A stretch of DNA of 21,379 bases from JBBAAW01 sp041658075 (GCA_041658075.1 JBBAAW010000014.1:1-21379), one strand, 5' to 3'. Numbered from the stretch's first letter, positions 6,944-14,175 are shown. Notes: a model not told the origin generated them from the letters alone. A program made the numbers and translations.

Positions 6944-8184
6944 GACCTTATAATTTTTTCCGCTTCCCATTTTAAAACTTCCTCACCTTTGTCCAGATTT
7001 TCGTTAAAGTACTTTTTAAGGTCGTTCTCTATATTTATTTGATTTTGTGCGGTTGGTACAATCACATCGTAATCTTCAATTATTCCTTTTTCGTTTACTT
7101 TGGCCATGTGGTACAGAATGCCTCTGGGGGCTTCTAAGACGCCCACTCCGACCCCTGCTTGCGGTGGTTTACGAACGGGTTTTTCGTTTACAATTTTAAG
7201 CGACTTTAAAATATCCAATGCGTCATCTACGCAATGCAAAATTTCTATTGCTTGAGCTAGATTATTGTGGTGAATGTTGTTTGAAGGGAATATGTCGATA
7301 TATTTACCGGAGTCCTTTTTAGTTTTAGGATTTAGTAAGTCTTTGTTTAGATTCAGTCGAGCTAACGCGCCAACCAAGTAATCTTCGTGATCATCAGAAA
7401 AAATGTAGCCTTCCGACTGCGAATAGGGGATAACCACAGATTTTAGAAAGTCGTGAAACTTTTCCTCCGGAACCCTTTTTCCTGTAGTGTTTACAATCTC
7501 TCCTTCCAGGAAATTATAATTTTGGTTGTTTCTTAAGGCTAGATAGTCGGAGTTTCTGATAAGTACGGGGTTCCAGTTATAAAAAGCGTCTATACCTCGT
7601 AAAACCTGCATGCGAATCTTTTCAAGTCGTAAAGATAAATCCGCAAATTTTGACTCATCAGGCAACTTTAAAAACCCACCTACAGTGGGAAATGGTGCGT
7701 GAATTGCCGCCCCAATAATAACCTCCGTAATATCCGAGCCTAGTTTCTTAATGTCAAAAGAGTCGTGCAAAAGAATATGACCTAAATCGTCGTGGTTATC
7801 GGTAATATCTAGTATTGAATCTATACCCAAAACATCCGGCAATACAAAAAAGTACAGATGCAAAGCGTGATCTCGAATCATCAGCCCGTTGTAAGCAAGG
7901 CGGCGCAAAATTTTGGTTTGGGTCGACACCTCAATATCCTGAGATTTTTCGATAGCTTCAATAGAGGCAAAAAGGTGGGCTACGGAGCAGGTTCCGCAAA
8001 TGCGTGACAAAAAACTTGGTGCGGAAATAAAGGGCTTTCCCTTAACTGCCTCCGTATAAAACCTTCGATAATCTTTGATAATAAACTTTAAATCTGTAAC
8101 CTTACCGTCTGCCACTGTGACTTTTAATCCGGCCGACCCTTCAATTTTTGTGATGTTGTCTATGGTAATGTCTCCGCTATGCAT
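6883..8184 (-). CDS. [NiFe]-hydrogenase large subunit (group 3-like)
   Basis: The 433 aa catalytic subunit carries both nickel-binding pairs: RICGTCSVAH at 61-70 (Cys63, Cys66) and DPCMSC at 416-421 (Cys418, Cys421). The proton-relay glutamate is present in TKIEG (Glu15). Length and motifs resemble the cytosolic group 3 enzymes (NAD(P)- or F420-linked) rather than membrane-bound group 1 enzymes. After the second pair the sequence is ATN then FLKMEWIRS, so a 9-residue tail should be removed. The residue before the cut is Asn424, where His or Arg is usual. The start lies 5 nt after the small-subunit stop, so the two form an operon. No diaphorase subunits (HydB/HydG or HoxF/HoxU) are present in the window. 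Confidence 0.92.
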   Translation of the reverse strand: MHSGDITIDNITKIEGSAGLKVTVADGKVTDLKFIIKDYRRFYTEAVKGKPFISAPSFLSRICGTCSVAHLFASIEAIEKSQDIEVSTQTKILRRLAYNGLMIRDHALHLYFFVLPDVLGIDSILDITDNHDDLGHILLHDSFDIKKLGSDITEVIIGAAIHAPFPTVGGFLKLPDESKFADLSLRLEKIRMQVLRGIDAFYNWNPVLIRNSDYLALRNNQNYNFLEGEIVNTTGKRVPEEKFHDFLKSVVIPYSQSEGYIFSDDHEDYLVGALARLNLNKDLLNPKTKKDSGKYIDIFPSNNIHHNNLAQAIEILHCVDDALDILKSLKIVNEKPVRKPPQAGVGVGVLEAPRGILYHMAKVNEKGIIEDYDVIVPTAQNQINIENDLKKYFNENLDKGEEVLKWEAEKIIRSYDPCMSCATNFLKMEWIRS

Positions 8185-8189
8185 ATTTT

Positions 8190-8690
8190 TTACCCTTCTT
8201 TAACTACACCAAATATCTTTAAGTATTTGTATAGCACAGCCAGAAAAGTCTCAGAGTTCATAGGGCATCCCTCAACCTTGTCGTCTACTTTAATAATCTC
8301 CTCCAACTTTTTAACTTTTTCACTGTAGTCAAATCGGCACATGTAATCTTTAATTTTTTTTGTAATGTGCTCTGGTGTAAAAGAGTTACGAGTAGCAGAC
8401 GGCATTCCTGTACACGCACAGGATCCAATAGCCACCACATATTTAGCGTTTTGCCTTATTTTCTTGACTTCATTTGCCTGTGACTCAGAGGACACGGCAC
8501 CCTCAATAAAGGCCACATCTAATCCATCCAGGCTATTTTTGGTTTTAAGTGCTTTTAGATAACGGAACTCCACTAGTTTTACCCAGTCGTCAAAATAAGT
8601 ATTTAAAAGTTCTGTCAAGAGAATAGTGCTGTCTTCACAGCAAGTAAAAGAAAACCAGCCTACCACAAGTTTTTTGTTAGTTTGTTCCAT
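8190..8690 (-). CDS. [NiFe]-hydrogenase small subunit
   Basis: The 166 aa protein is a minimal small subunit with the 20-kDa (NuoB-like) fold that holds the proximal [4Fe-4S] cluster and passes electrons from the nickel site. Motifs: SFTCCEDS at 14-21, FIEGAV at 61-66, GSCACTGMPS at 89-98 (Cys91) and GCPMN at 141-145 (Cys142). Against the usual SLTxCxGC motif, the second cysteine is Ser21 and an extra cysteine, Cys17, precedes Cys18. There is no signal peptide and no C-terminal ferredoxin-like extension, which fits a cytosolic enzyme with one cluster. It is the first gene of the small-large operon and is divergent from hypC, whose start is 33 nt away. Confidence 0.85.
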   Translation of the reverse strand: MEQTNKKLVVGWFSFTCCEDSTILLTELLNTYFDDWVKLVEFRYLKALKTKNSLDGLDVAFIEGAVSSESQANEVKKIRQNAKYVVAIGSCACTGMPSATRNSFTPEHITKKIKDYMCRFDYSEKVKKLEEIIKVDDKVEGCPMNSETFLAVLYKYLKIFGVVKEG

Positions 8691-8723
8691 AATGGTAAAA
8701 TCCTATTAAAGTGTAACACAATT

Positions 8724-8927
8724 ATGTGCCTAGCAATTCCCGGAAAAATTATCAAGATCGACGGTATGGAAGCCTTAATTGAGTATCCGGGACAAACCCG
8801 CAAAGCTTTTTTGGGTGGGGACGTTAAGGCCAAAATAAACGACTTTGTAATGGTGCAGATGGGGGTGGTGGTTAAAAAGATCAGTGCCAAAGAGGCCAAA
8901 ACAGCTCTCAAAGCTTGGAGCCTATAG
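8724..8927 (+). CDS. hypC: Hydrogenase maturation chaperone HypC/HybG
   Basis: The product from the ATG at 8724 is 67 aa, the usual size for HypC. It begins MCLAIPGKI; Cys2, exposed after Met removal, is the residue that carries the Fe(CN)2CO unit with HypD and delivers it to the large subunit. The rest (VQMGVVVKKISAKEAK) follows the family's OB-like barrel and helix. A longer frame from 8682 was rejected because Cys2 must be next to the start. It is divergent from the small-subunit gene. No other hyp genes are in the window, so the remainder of the maturation set must lie elsewhere. Confidence 0.93.
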   Translation: MCLAIPGKIIKIDGMEALIEYPGQTRKAFLGGDVKAKINDFVMVQMGVVVKKISAKEAKTALKAWSL

Positions 8928-8929
8928 TT

Positions 8930-8959
8930 TTGCCTTTTTCACCCGTTTCATAGTATAAT
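8930..8959 (+). promoter_or_regulatory. Promoter of the GC-rich island operon
   Basis: TTGCCT at 8930-8935 and a perfect TATAAT at 8954-8959 are 18 nt apart. The first supported start codon is at 9089, giving a leader of about 120 nt. That is unlike the nearby core genes, whose -10 boxes almost touch the start codon. The leader has no gene or strong hairpin that I can see. Confidence 0.6.
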
Positions 8960-9088
8960 GTCGACATCCTTTGGAATAATTTATATAGGTACTGCCCAAG
9001 GTTGTGTTACAGTCTTTTCAGCACTTTGATAACGTGGAATTATTAGCCTAGCTTGCGGTCATTCAAGAGCACTCACTGGGAGGTGGGT

Positions 9089-10162
9089 ATGTTAGCAAGA
9101 TTGGTTTCCGAGATCCGCCGGTACGGGGCCCGCGAGAGTTTTCGTATGTGGTGGAACGCGTCTAGTTCAGACGAGCAGCGTATAATTTGTTTTCTCGCTT
9201 TGGATTTCGGGCTGCTCGTTCTGTGGTCGGTTTTCCTCTCGGTATGGCTGAACAACATATCGGGGGATGTAGCTAAGGACGGCTTCTTCGGTTGGTTTCT
9301 AATTCTCTCGTTCCCGGTTCTTAACGTCCTCTTTCTTACGGCGTTGATCCGGGGCTTCCGGGGGGCTTTCAGATGGTTGAGTGGAACGGTAACGTGGGTT
9401 TTTGATGTAAAGAGGGAGCCCTTCAGCTTGAGTATTTGGCGGCCTTACTGGGTTCTGCTCCTGGGGATTTGTGTCTACCTAACGGTATGGCATCGACCTT
9501 GGGGGCTGTTCGCGTCTCTCCTCATTGTCGGAGTATTTACGATCGTGTATTTACTCCTTCATGTGGGAGGGAATTACGGTAGCGGAATCCCAGCGGAGAA
9601 AATTATGCTCGCACAGGGGCATCACCCGATTGGTTTTTTCGTGTTCGGGTTTGAAGCTTTACCAGGGATCGCTAAGATCGTAGGAGTTGCGCCGATCATA
9701 TGGGTACTTCTCCTTCCGTTTGCGGCTTATGCGCATTACGGTGCTTTAGGAACCGGGGTCGTTGGGGACATTCTGAGGTTCATTGAGGAAATCTGCCTTA
9801 GTCTGCGCTACTGGGCGTATGGGTGCGTTACTCTGGTCTATTGGTTGGTTTTTGCAGCAGTAGCATGGCGACGTTACGGAAACATCATCACCACAGATGA
9901 TGAGATCATTGTCACAGTTCCGACCCTACATCCATTACCGGGAACACGTACGGCTGGAATCGACATAGCGGATATTGCCACAACCTCATCTTCAACCTTC
10001 TTGGGAGCGTGTCCAGTGTTTAATCCTGGGCTTATGTTCGAGGAAGGTGGTGGTACAGATCCCTATGTAGCCAGATGGGTGAAGCAGAGAGAGTTTGTCG
10101 ACGTAGTTATGGAAAGGAAGCAAATTCTCGCGGCACAAGCGCAGGCACAGAATCCAAGCTGA
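9089..10162 (+). CDS. Orphan polytopic membrane protein (GC-rich island)
   Basis: A 357 aa protein that I do not recognise. From the ATG at 9089 it has an amphipathic Arg-rich N-terminus, then about six or seven hydrophobic segments. Pairs lie near residues 33-55 and 62-85, around 115-160, and around 195-260, with Trp-rich interfaces (RMWWN, RYWAYGC, WRRYGN). The last 100 residues are soluble, beginning IITTDDEIIVTVPTLHPLPG and ending in an Ala/Gln-rich helix. The soluble part follows the last membrane span, probably on the cytosolic side. The start was chosen for the perfect GGGAGGTGGGT upstream; an in-frame TTG at 9053 lacks such a site. Base composition is clearly richer in G+C than the flanking core genes. 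It is the first gene of a four- or five-ORF operon. Confidence 0.7.
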   Translation: MLARLVSEIRRYGARESFRMWWNASSSDEQRIICFLALDFGLLVLWSVFLSVWLNNISGDVAKDGFFGWFLILSFPVLNVLFLTALIRGFRGAFRWLSGTVTWVFDVKREPFSLSIWRPYWVLLLGICVYLTVWHRPWGLFASLLIVGVFTIVYLLLHVGGNYGSGIPAEKIMLAQGHHPIGFFVFGFEALPGIAKIVGVAPIIWVLLLPFAAYAHYGALGTGVVGDILRFIEEICLSLRYWAYGCVTLVYWLVFAAVAWRRYGNIITTDDEIIVTVPTLHPLPGTRTAGIDIADIATTSSSTFLGACPVFNPGLMFEEGGGTDPYVARWVKQREFVDVVMERKQILAAQAQAQNPS

Positions 10163-10175
10163 TTTAGGAGGGAGT

Positions 10176-10805
10176 ATGGGGTATATAATCGGAGTTTGCT
10201 TCGTGGCGGCGGTCACGGAGTTCGTGTTGAGCAGGATAGCAGATGGACCAGCGAGGGTAGTTTGCATTGTCCTCGGTGTACTCTGCGTATTGGTGGCGAT
10301 TCTGTTTTCACTTCTCTGGTACGACAGGGGGTCGTCACAGTCCAGCGGTTCGTTGACCGAGCAAGCTTCTCGGAAGTACGTTCGAGAACAAGACGACAAA
10401 GGAGGGTGCATAATGGGTTGGTTAAATGACTTTGTGAGAGGAGAAGGGGACTTTGGAGCAGGAGGGTGCGGTGATTTCTCGTTAGGAGTCATGCCAAGCG
10501 CCAAAGTTCGATTGGTGACTTACAAGACGGTGGATGGGCACAATGTGATGATTGTGCCAGGCATGTTTGTCAGGGTTGACCGCGTCGACTCCAGGGGAGG
10601 AAGAGATAGGTCTGAAGAGGTCACACTGGGACAGGCGAGACGGGGAGCTCGTGGTGAAAAGATAATAGTGGACTGGATGAACGAGAACGTGGCAGATATG
10701 ACACCTGCAGGAGGAAAAACCATCAAAAAATGGGTCACTGCAGCTGATGCCGAAGCAGCTATTTTGGAGAGAAGGAGGACCGGGGGAATAAAGGGAAGGG
10801 GGTAG
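10176..10805 (+). CDS. Orphan two-helix membrane protein with internal start
   Basis: Product of 209 aa, not recognised. Two hydrophobic segments (about residues 2-20 and 28-50) are followed by a charged linker and a soluble part with AKVRLVTYKTVDGHNVMIV, many Gly and Arg, and a Lys/Arg-rich end. TAGGAGGGAGT precedes the ATG, 13 nt after the previous stop, so it belongs to the same operon. Inside the frame a second ideal site occurs: GGAGGG at 10401-10406 and ATG at 10413. It would yield a separate soluble protein of 130 aa beginning MGWLNDFVRGEGD. One frame may thus make a membrane-bound and a soluble form, or an ancestral gene pair has fused. Composition is GC-rich like its neighbour. Confidence 0.65.
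   Translation: MGYIIGVCFVAAVTEFVLSRIADGPARVVCIVLGVLCVLVAILFSLLWYDRGSSQSSGSLTEQASRKYVREQDDKGGCIMGWLNDFVRGEGDFGAGGCGDFSLGVMPSAKVRLVTYKTVDGHNVMIVPGMFVRVDRVDSRGGRDRSEEVTLGQARRGARGEKIIVDWMNENVADMTPAGGKTIKKWVTAADAEAAILERRRTGGIKGRG
10413..10805 (+). CDS. Possible internal-start soluble isoform (130 aa)
   Basis: ATG at 10413 is preceded by AAAGGAGGGTGCATA, a Shine-Dalgarno as good as any in the island with a 6-nt spacer. It is in the same frame as the 209 aa protein. The product would lack both membrane segments. In the longer frame the site encodes Lys-Gly-Gly-Cys-Ile-Met, so selection on that peptide is not an obvious explanation. Evidence is limited to this start signal. Confidence 0.45.
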   Translation: MGWLNDFVRGEGDFGAGGCGDFSLGVMPSAKVRLVTYKTVDGHNVMIVPGMFVRVDRVDSRGGRDRSEEVTLGQARRGARGEKIIVDWMNENVADMTPAGGKTIKKWVTAADAEAAILERRRTGGIKGRG

Positions 10806-10852
10806 AGAGTCAAGCAAAGGTAGGGTAGGAAATAAATCCATGGAGGTATGCA

Positions 10853-10936
10853 ATGGCTAAGCCCATTAAACCCACTGTCCAAAAGGTTCAAAGAGCTATA
10901 AGGTTGATCACCTTGGCGAGTGGAAGAGTAATATAG
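10853..10936 (+). CDS. 27-residue basic micro-ORF
   Basis: ATG at 10853 with GGAGG at 10842-10846, six bases before it, encodes a 27 aa peptide beginning MAKPIKPTVQKVQ. It is basic and may form an amphipathic helix (VQRAIRLITLA). It ends at TAG 10934-10936. The same frame continues open for 50 more codons to 11089, so it may instead be the first part of a 77-residue protein interrupted by the amber codon. No family recognised. Confidence 0.45.
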   Translation: MAKPIKPTVQKVQRAIRLITLASGRVI

Positions 10937-10975
10937 GTCGAGGGCAATACGATCAGCGTTGCGGGAGGTCCAGAA

Positions 10976-11089
10976 GTGCGGCTCGGAAGGCTGGGTTTCC
11001 TGGTTGGGGGAGTCGAAAGTGAGATCAGGCGTCTCGCACGCGAGGCTGGCTCCTACGTGGTGTCAGATGAAGAGGTGGTTCCCCTCTAG
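10976..11089 (+). CDS. 37-residue micro-ORF in the same frame
   Basis: GTG at 10976 follows GGGAGGT (10963-10969) with a 6-nt spacer and encodes 37 residues starting VRLGRLGFLVGGVE, then a charged helix (SEIRRLAREAG) and an acidic end. It lies in the same reading frame as the 27-residue ORF, with 39 open nucleotides between that ORF's TAG and this start. Either two small coupled proteins or one gene with an in-frame stop is possible. The independent start signal favours two proteins. Confidence 0.4.
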   Translation: MRLGRLGFLVGGVESEIRRLAREAGSYVVSDEEVVPL

Positions 11090-11117
11090 CCCCGCCTTTC
11101 TTCGTTCTGCCCATAGT

Positions 11118-11161
11118 GCCTCTGGCACCTTTTGGTTCATAAGACAAAAGGTGCCAGGGGT
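11118..11161. terminator. Strong hairpin closing the GC-rich island
   Basis: CTGGCACCTTTTG (11122-11134) and CAAAAGGTGCCAG (11145-11157) are perfect 13-bp complements around a 10-nt loop. Wobble and GC pairs extend the stem to about 17 bp (11118-11161). It lies 29 nt after the last micro-ORF and before the next promoter. There is no T-run after the stem, so it is either a weak terminator or an RNA-stabilising or mobile-element end structure. Confidence 0.55.
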
Positions 11162-11197
11162 ACAGTAGTAATATTCAAAAATAATAACCAAAAACTA

Positions 11198-11226
11198 TTG
11201 TCATAACCCATAATATTTAGTACAAT
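11198..11226 (+). promoter_or_regulatory. Promoter for the penicillin-binding protein operon
   Basis: TTGTCA at 11198-11203 and TACAAT at 11221-11226 are separated by 17 nt. The transcript would start near 11233, about 45 nt before the GTG start at 11278. Confidence 0.65.
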
Positions 11227-11277
11227 TCATCTTAAGAAATTTCCTGCTCGTTTGCGTTATCTCGCCTGTTAAGACGA

Positions 11278-13692
11278 GTGACTTGCAAAAGCGATATCAT
11301 GCAGGGAAAAAAGTCAAAAGAAATTAATATAATAAACGCAACTATTAATGTTGTGCTGTTTGTGGGAAACATTCCTTTATTTATTTTATTAGCTGTCTAT
11401 AGGTTGTTTAAAGCAGTTTTTAGATTGCTACCAAAATGTACACGATTTGTTGTTGTAACAATACCAAACGCTTGTAAACGCGCGGTATTGAGAGTAATTA
11501 CTTGGGTAGGTAATACATCGAACTATATTTCTTTGAAAGGTATTGAATATAAAAAAAGGGTAGCTAAGACTTTTAATAAAGTCGTTAAGATGCCAAATAA
11601 ATATGCGCTTCAAGTTAAGAATATTACCCAAAAACCTAGAGTAAAATACGTCCGAAAGAAATATCACGCCATTGCGCTGGAAGCCCCTCGCTTTGTCAGA
11701 AACGACAAATTTAAGAGTCTAATGTCGTGGGTTAAAACTTTTAGCACAGGGGGAATTTTTACTCTGCTTTTCATTGTTACACCGGCCATGGCCTATAGTT
11801 GGTACCGCGGGCTTCCCCAACCCGGGGTTTTGGTGGAGAACGCGCAAACCCACCGTCCAACCAGAATTCTAGATAGAAAAGGCGTCCCTCTTTATGAAAT
11901 TTATGTGGACAAAAAATACGCGCCGGTTGCTCTAAACCAAATTCCCAAGAATGTAATCTTAGCTACTTTGGCCGTGGAGGATCACGAGTTTTTTAATCAT
12001 AATGGCGTAAGATTTTTAAGTATAGCTCGTGCTGCTAAGGCGACTATTATTGACGACTCCGTACAAGGTGGTTCCACCATAACTCAACAGCTTATAAAAA
12101 ATGTTTTGCTTTCTCCAGAACGCACTATCACTCGTAAGCTAAAAGAGGTTTTTTTGGCATTAGTTGTAGAGAAAAAATATACCAAAGAGGAAATTTTAGA
12201 GCTGTATTTAAACAACATTCCTTACGGTGGAACCGCTTGGGGAATTCAAAGCGCCTCCCAAAAATTTTTTGGTAAAGACGTGAGTAATCTCACTTTAGGG
12301 GAGGCAGCTTTTTTGGCCGGCTTACCGTCATCGCCATCTTCTTATGTGTCGTACGCCAGTGACATAGATCTTGCTAAAAGTCGCCAAAAATTAGTTTTAG
12401 ACCGTATGGAGGAGTTAAAAATTATTACGCCTCAGCAAAGTGTTAACGCTTTGGCGCAGGACTTAAAGATTGTGAAGCAAGCGGAATATATTAAGGCCCC
12501 TCACTTTGTTCAATATGTAAGAAAGGAACTGGAGAAAAAATACGGACGCGTTATGGTGGAATCGGGGGGTTTAACGGTTAAAACCAGCTTGGATCTAGAT
12601 TTGCAAAATAGACTGCAGGAGGTAGCGGCGGAGGAAGTTGCTAAGTCGGGCAATTTGAACATTAGTAATGGGGCTATGGTGGTTTTAGAGCCTAAAAGCG
12701 GGGAAATCTTGGCTTATGTGGGTTCGATTGACTATTTTAAAGAAGGCTGGGGGGCTTACGATGTTATTACTGCCATGCGACAGCCGGGTTCTGCAATAAA
12801 AGTGGTTACTTACGCTTTGGCCTTGGAACAAGGTTTTACATCCGCCTCGCTTATTGTGGACGCGCCTCTAACCATTCAGCTGGGTGGCGGTCAAACTTAC
12901 AGACCGGTTAATTACGACGGTCGTTATCATGGAACGGTAACTTTGCGCAGCGCTTTGGCCAATTCATATAATATCCCTGCGGTTAAAATGGTTAAAGAGG
13001 TTGGTCCGGATAATATGGTGACTCTTGGAAATAAAATGGGGCTTAGGAATTGGCAGGTCGACGATTCGTATGGATACTCTGTTACTTTGGGTGGCAAAGA
13101 AACCCGTCTTTTGGATTTAACCAATGTTTATGCAACGCTTGCCCGTGGAGGTTTGTATCGTCCCACTACACCTTTTATCTCTGTTAAAGATGCTAATGGA
13201 TTCGAGCTTTACTCAGATGATGTGCCGGAGCAGGAACAGGTATTATCTCCAGAATCGGCGTATATTATGAGCAATATTTTAAGCGACAATTACGCGCGCA
13301 CTCTCGCCTTTGGTTCAGGAAGCTCTCTTTACATTCCGGGTCATACGGTAGCGGTAAAAACCGGCACTACTAACGAGAAGCGCGACAACTACACTGTAGG
13401 ATACACGCCCTCTTTTGTTGTGGGGGTTTGGGTGGGAAATAACGATAATTCGCCCATGAATCCTTATTTAGCCAGCGGAGTTAGCGGAGCAGCGCCAATT
13501 TGGAATAGAGCAATGCAAATTGTATTAGAGGGAAGTAAGGATGAACAATTTGGCGTTCCGGAGGGTGTATTTGTTAAAATAGACAATAAATGCGGAAAAA
13601 GTGAAGTTTTTGCTAAGGGAAGCAAAATTCCTAACTTATGTCCTGAGGAAGATAAAGAAAAGAAAGACGAGGATAAGAAAAAAGATCAATGA
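11278..13692 (+). CDS. Class A penicillin-binding protein (PBP1A-type)
   Basis: The 804 aa bifunctional enzyme polymerises lipid II and cross-links peptidoglycan. A basic cytoplasmic region of about 150 residues contains an extra hydrophobic stretch at 22-43. The main membrane anchor lies at about 155-173. The GT51 glycosyltransferase domain has catalytic Glu234 in VEDHEFF, GGSTITQQLIKN at 264-275 and RKLKEVFLALVVEKKYTKEE at 286-305. The transpeptidase domain has all three active-site motifs: SAIK at 505-508, SYN at 563-565 and KTG at 694-696. A Lys/Asp/Glu-rich tail ends the protein. Start is GTG 11278; an ATG at 11299 is possible, and neither has a clear Shine-Dalgarno. The long N-terminal extension is the unusual part. 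A LysM gene follows after 19 nt. Confidence 0.95.
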   Translation: MTCKSDIMQGKKSKEINIINATINVVLFVGNIPLFILLAVYRLFKAVFRLLPKCTRFVVVTIPNACKRAVLRVITWVGNTSNYISLKGIEYKKRVAKTFNKVVKMPNKYALQVKNITQKPRVKYVRKKYHAIALEAPRFVRNDKFKSLMSWVKTFSTGGIFTLLFIVTPAMAYSWYRGLPQPGVLVENAQTHRPTRILDRKGVPLYEIYVDKKYAPVALNQIPKNVILATLAVEDHEFFNHNGVRFLSIARAAKATIIDDSVQGGSTITQQLIKNVLLSPERTITRKLKEVFLALVVEKKYTKEEILELYLNNIPYGGTAWGIQSASQKFFGKDVSNLTLGEAAFLAGLPSSPSSYVSYASDIDLAKSRQKLVLDRMEELKIITPQQSVNALAQDLKIVKQAEYIKAPHFVQYVRKELEKKYGRVMVESGGLTVKTSLDLDLQNRLQEVAAEEVAKSGNLNISNGAMVVLEPKSGEILAYVGSIDYFKEGWGAYDVITAMRQPGSAIKVVTYALALEQGFTSASLIVDAPLTIQLGGGQTYRPVNYDGRYHGTVTLRSALANSYNIPAVKMVKEVGPDNMVTLGNKMGLRNWQVDDSYGYSVTLGGKETRLLDLTNVYATLARGGLYRPTTPFISVKDANGFELYSDDVPEQEQVLSPESAYIMSNILSDNYARTLAFGSGSSLYIPGHTVAVKTGTTNEKRDNYTVGYTPSFVVGVWVGNNDNSPMNPYLASGVSGAAPIWNRAMQIVLEGSKDEQFGVPEGVFVKIDNKCGKSEVFAKGSKIPNLCPEEDKEKKDEDKKKDQ

Positions 13693-13711
13693 CTAAAGGG
13701 GGTGATAATTA

Positions 13712-14149
13712 ATGAAAAAGATACAAGATCAACTTAACAGAATTATGGAGAAGATGAAGAAGCAAAACCCTAATGCTAATTGGGCAAACCTGCTCACGGG
13801 TGTGGCAGTTTTGGCTATGGTTGCTGTGTTTAGCTATGCTTACTTTACAAAATCGAAGGGTGGAAATGTGGTTATTGACGATAGCAAGCTTGTGGAAGAG
13901 GTTACAAAGGAGAATAAGACTAACGAAACCACAGGTGACACCGTTCCCGACACGTCAGCTGAGCCGGGGGAAAAGGGAGCTACGCCGGTTGGAGAAACCA
14001 CGATTGTGCAAAAAGGAGAAGGGCTTTGGCATGTAGCCCAAAGAGTTTGTGGCGATGGAGAAAAATACAATATTTTAGCTAACGCCAACGGACTTAATGT
14101 GTGGGAGGAATTAAACGAGGGTATGACCCTTAAAGTTGTTTGCAAGTAA
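13712..14149 (+). CDS. Membrane-anchored LysM domain protein
   Basis: The 145 aa protein has a basic N-terminal helix, one membrane span at about 26-45, a low-complexity Thr/Glu/Pro-rich linker (about 55-92), and a C-terminal LysM-type domain. The LysM domain begins TTIVQKGEGLWHVAQRV and ends EGMTLKVVCK. LysM binds N-acetylglucosamine-containing polymers such as peptidoglycan, so the protein should tether membrane to wall outside the cell. The ATG has GGGGGTGAT six bases upstream and lies 19 nt behind the PBP gene, so the two are co-transcribed. Two cysteines in the LysM unit (in RVCGDG and VVCK) may form a disulfide. Confidence 0.85.
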   Translation: MKKIQDQLNRIMEKMKKQNPNANWANLLTGVAVLAMVAVFSYAYFTKSKGGNVVIDDSKLVEEVTKENKTNETTGDTVPDTSAEPGEKGATPVGETTIVQKGEGLWHVAQRVCGDGEKYNILANANGLNVWEELNEGMTLKVVCK

Positions 14150-14175
14150 CTTTAAACAATCTCACCTGCCCGGGA

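Noticed and set aside
9992..10891. Several long minus-strand open frames opposite the GC-rich island
   Set aside because: They lack start signals, have low-complexity Ser/Pro/Leu-rich translations typical of antisense shadows, and oppose frames with strong Shine-Dalgarno sites.
10934..10936. TAG reassigned to an amino acid in this organism
   Set aside because: TAG ends recognisable proteins at their natural lengths (hypC, uvrC, the maturation protease), so a general reassignment is not supported.
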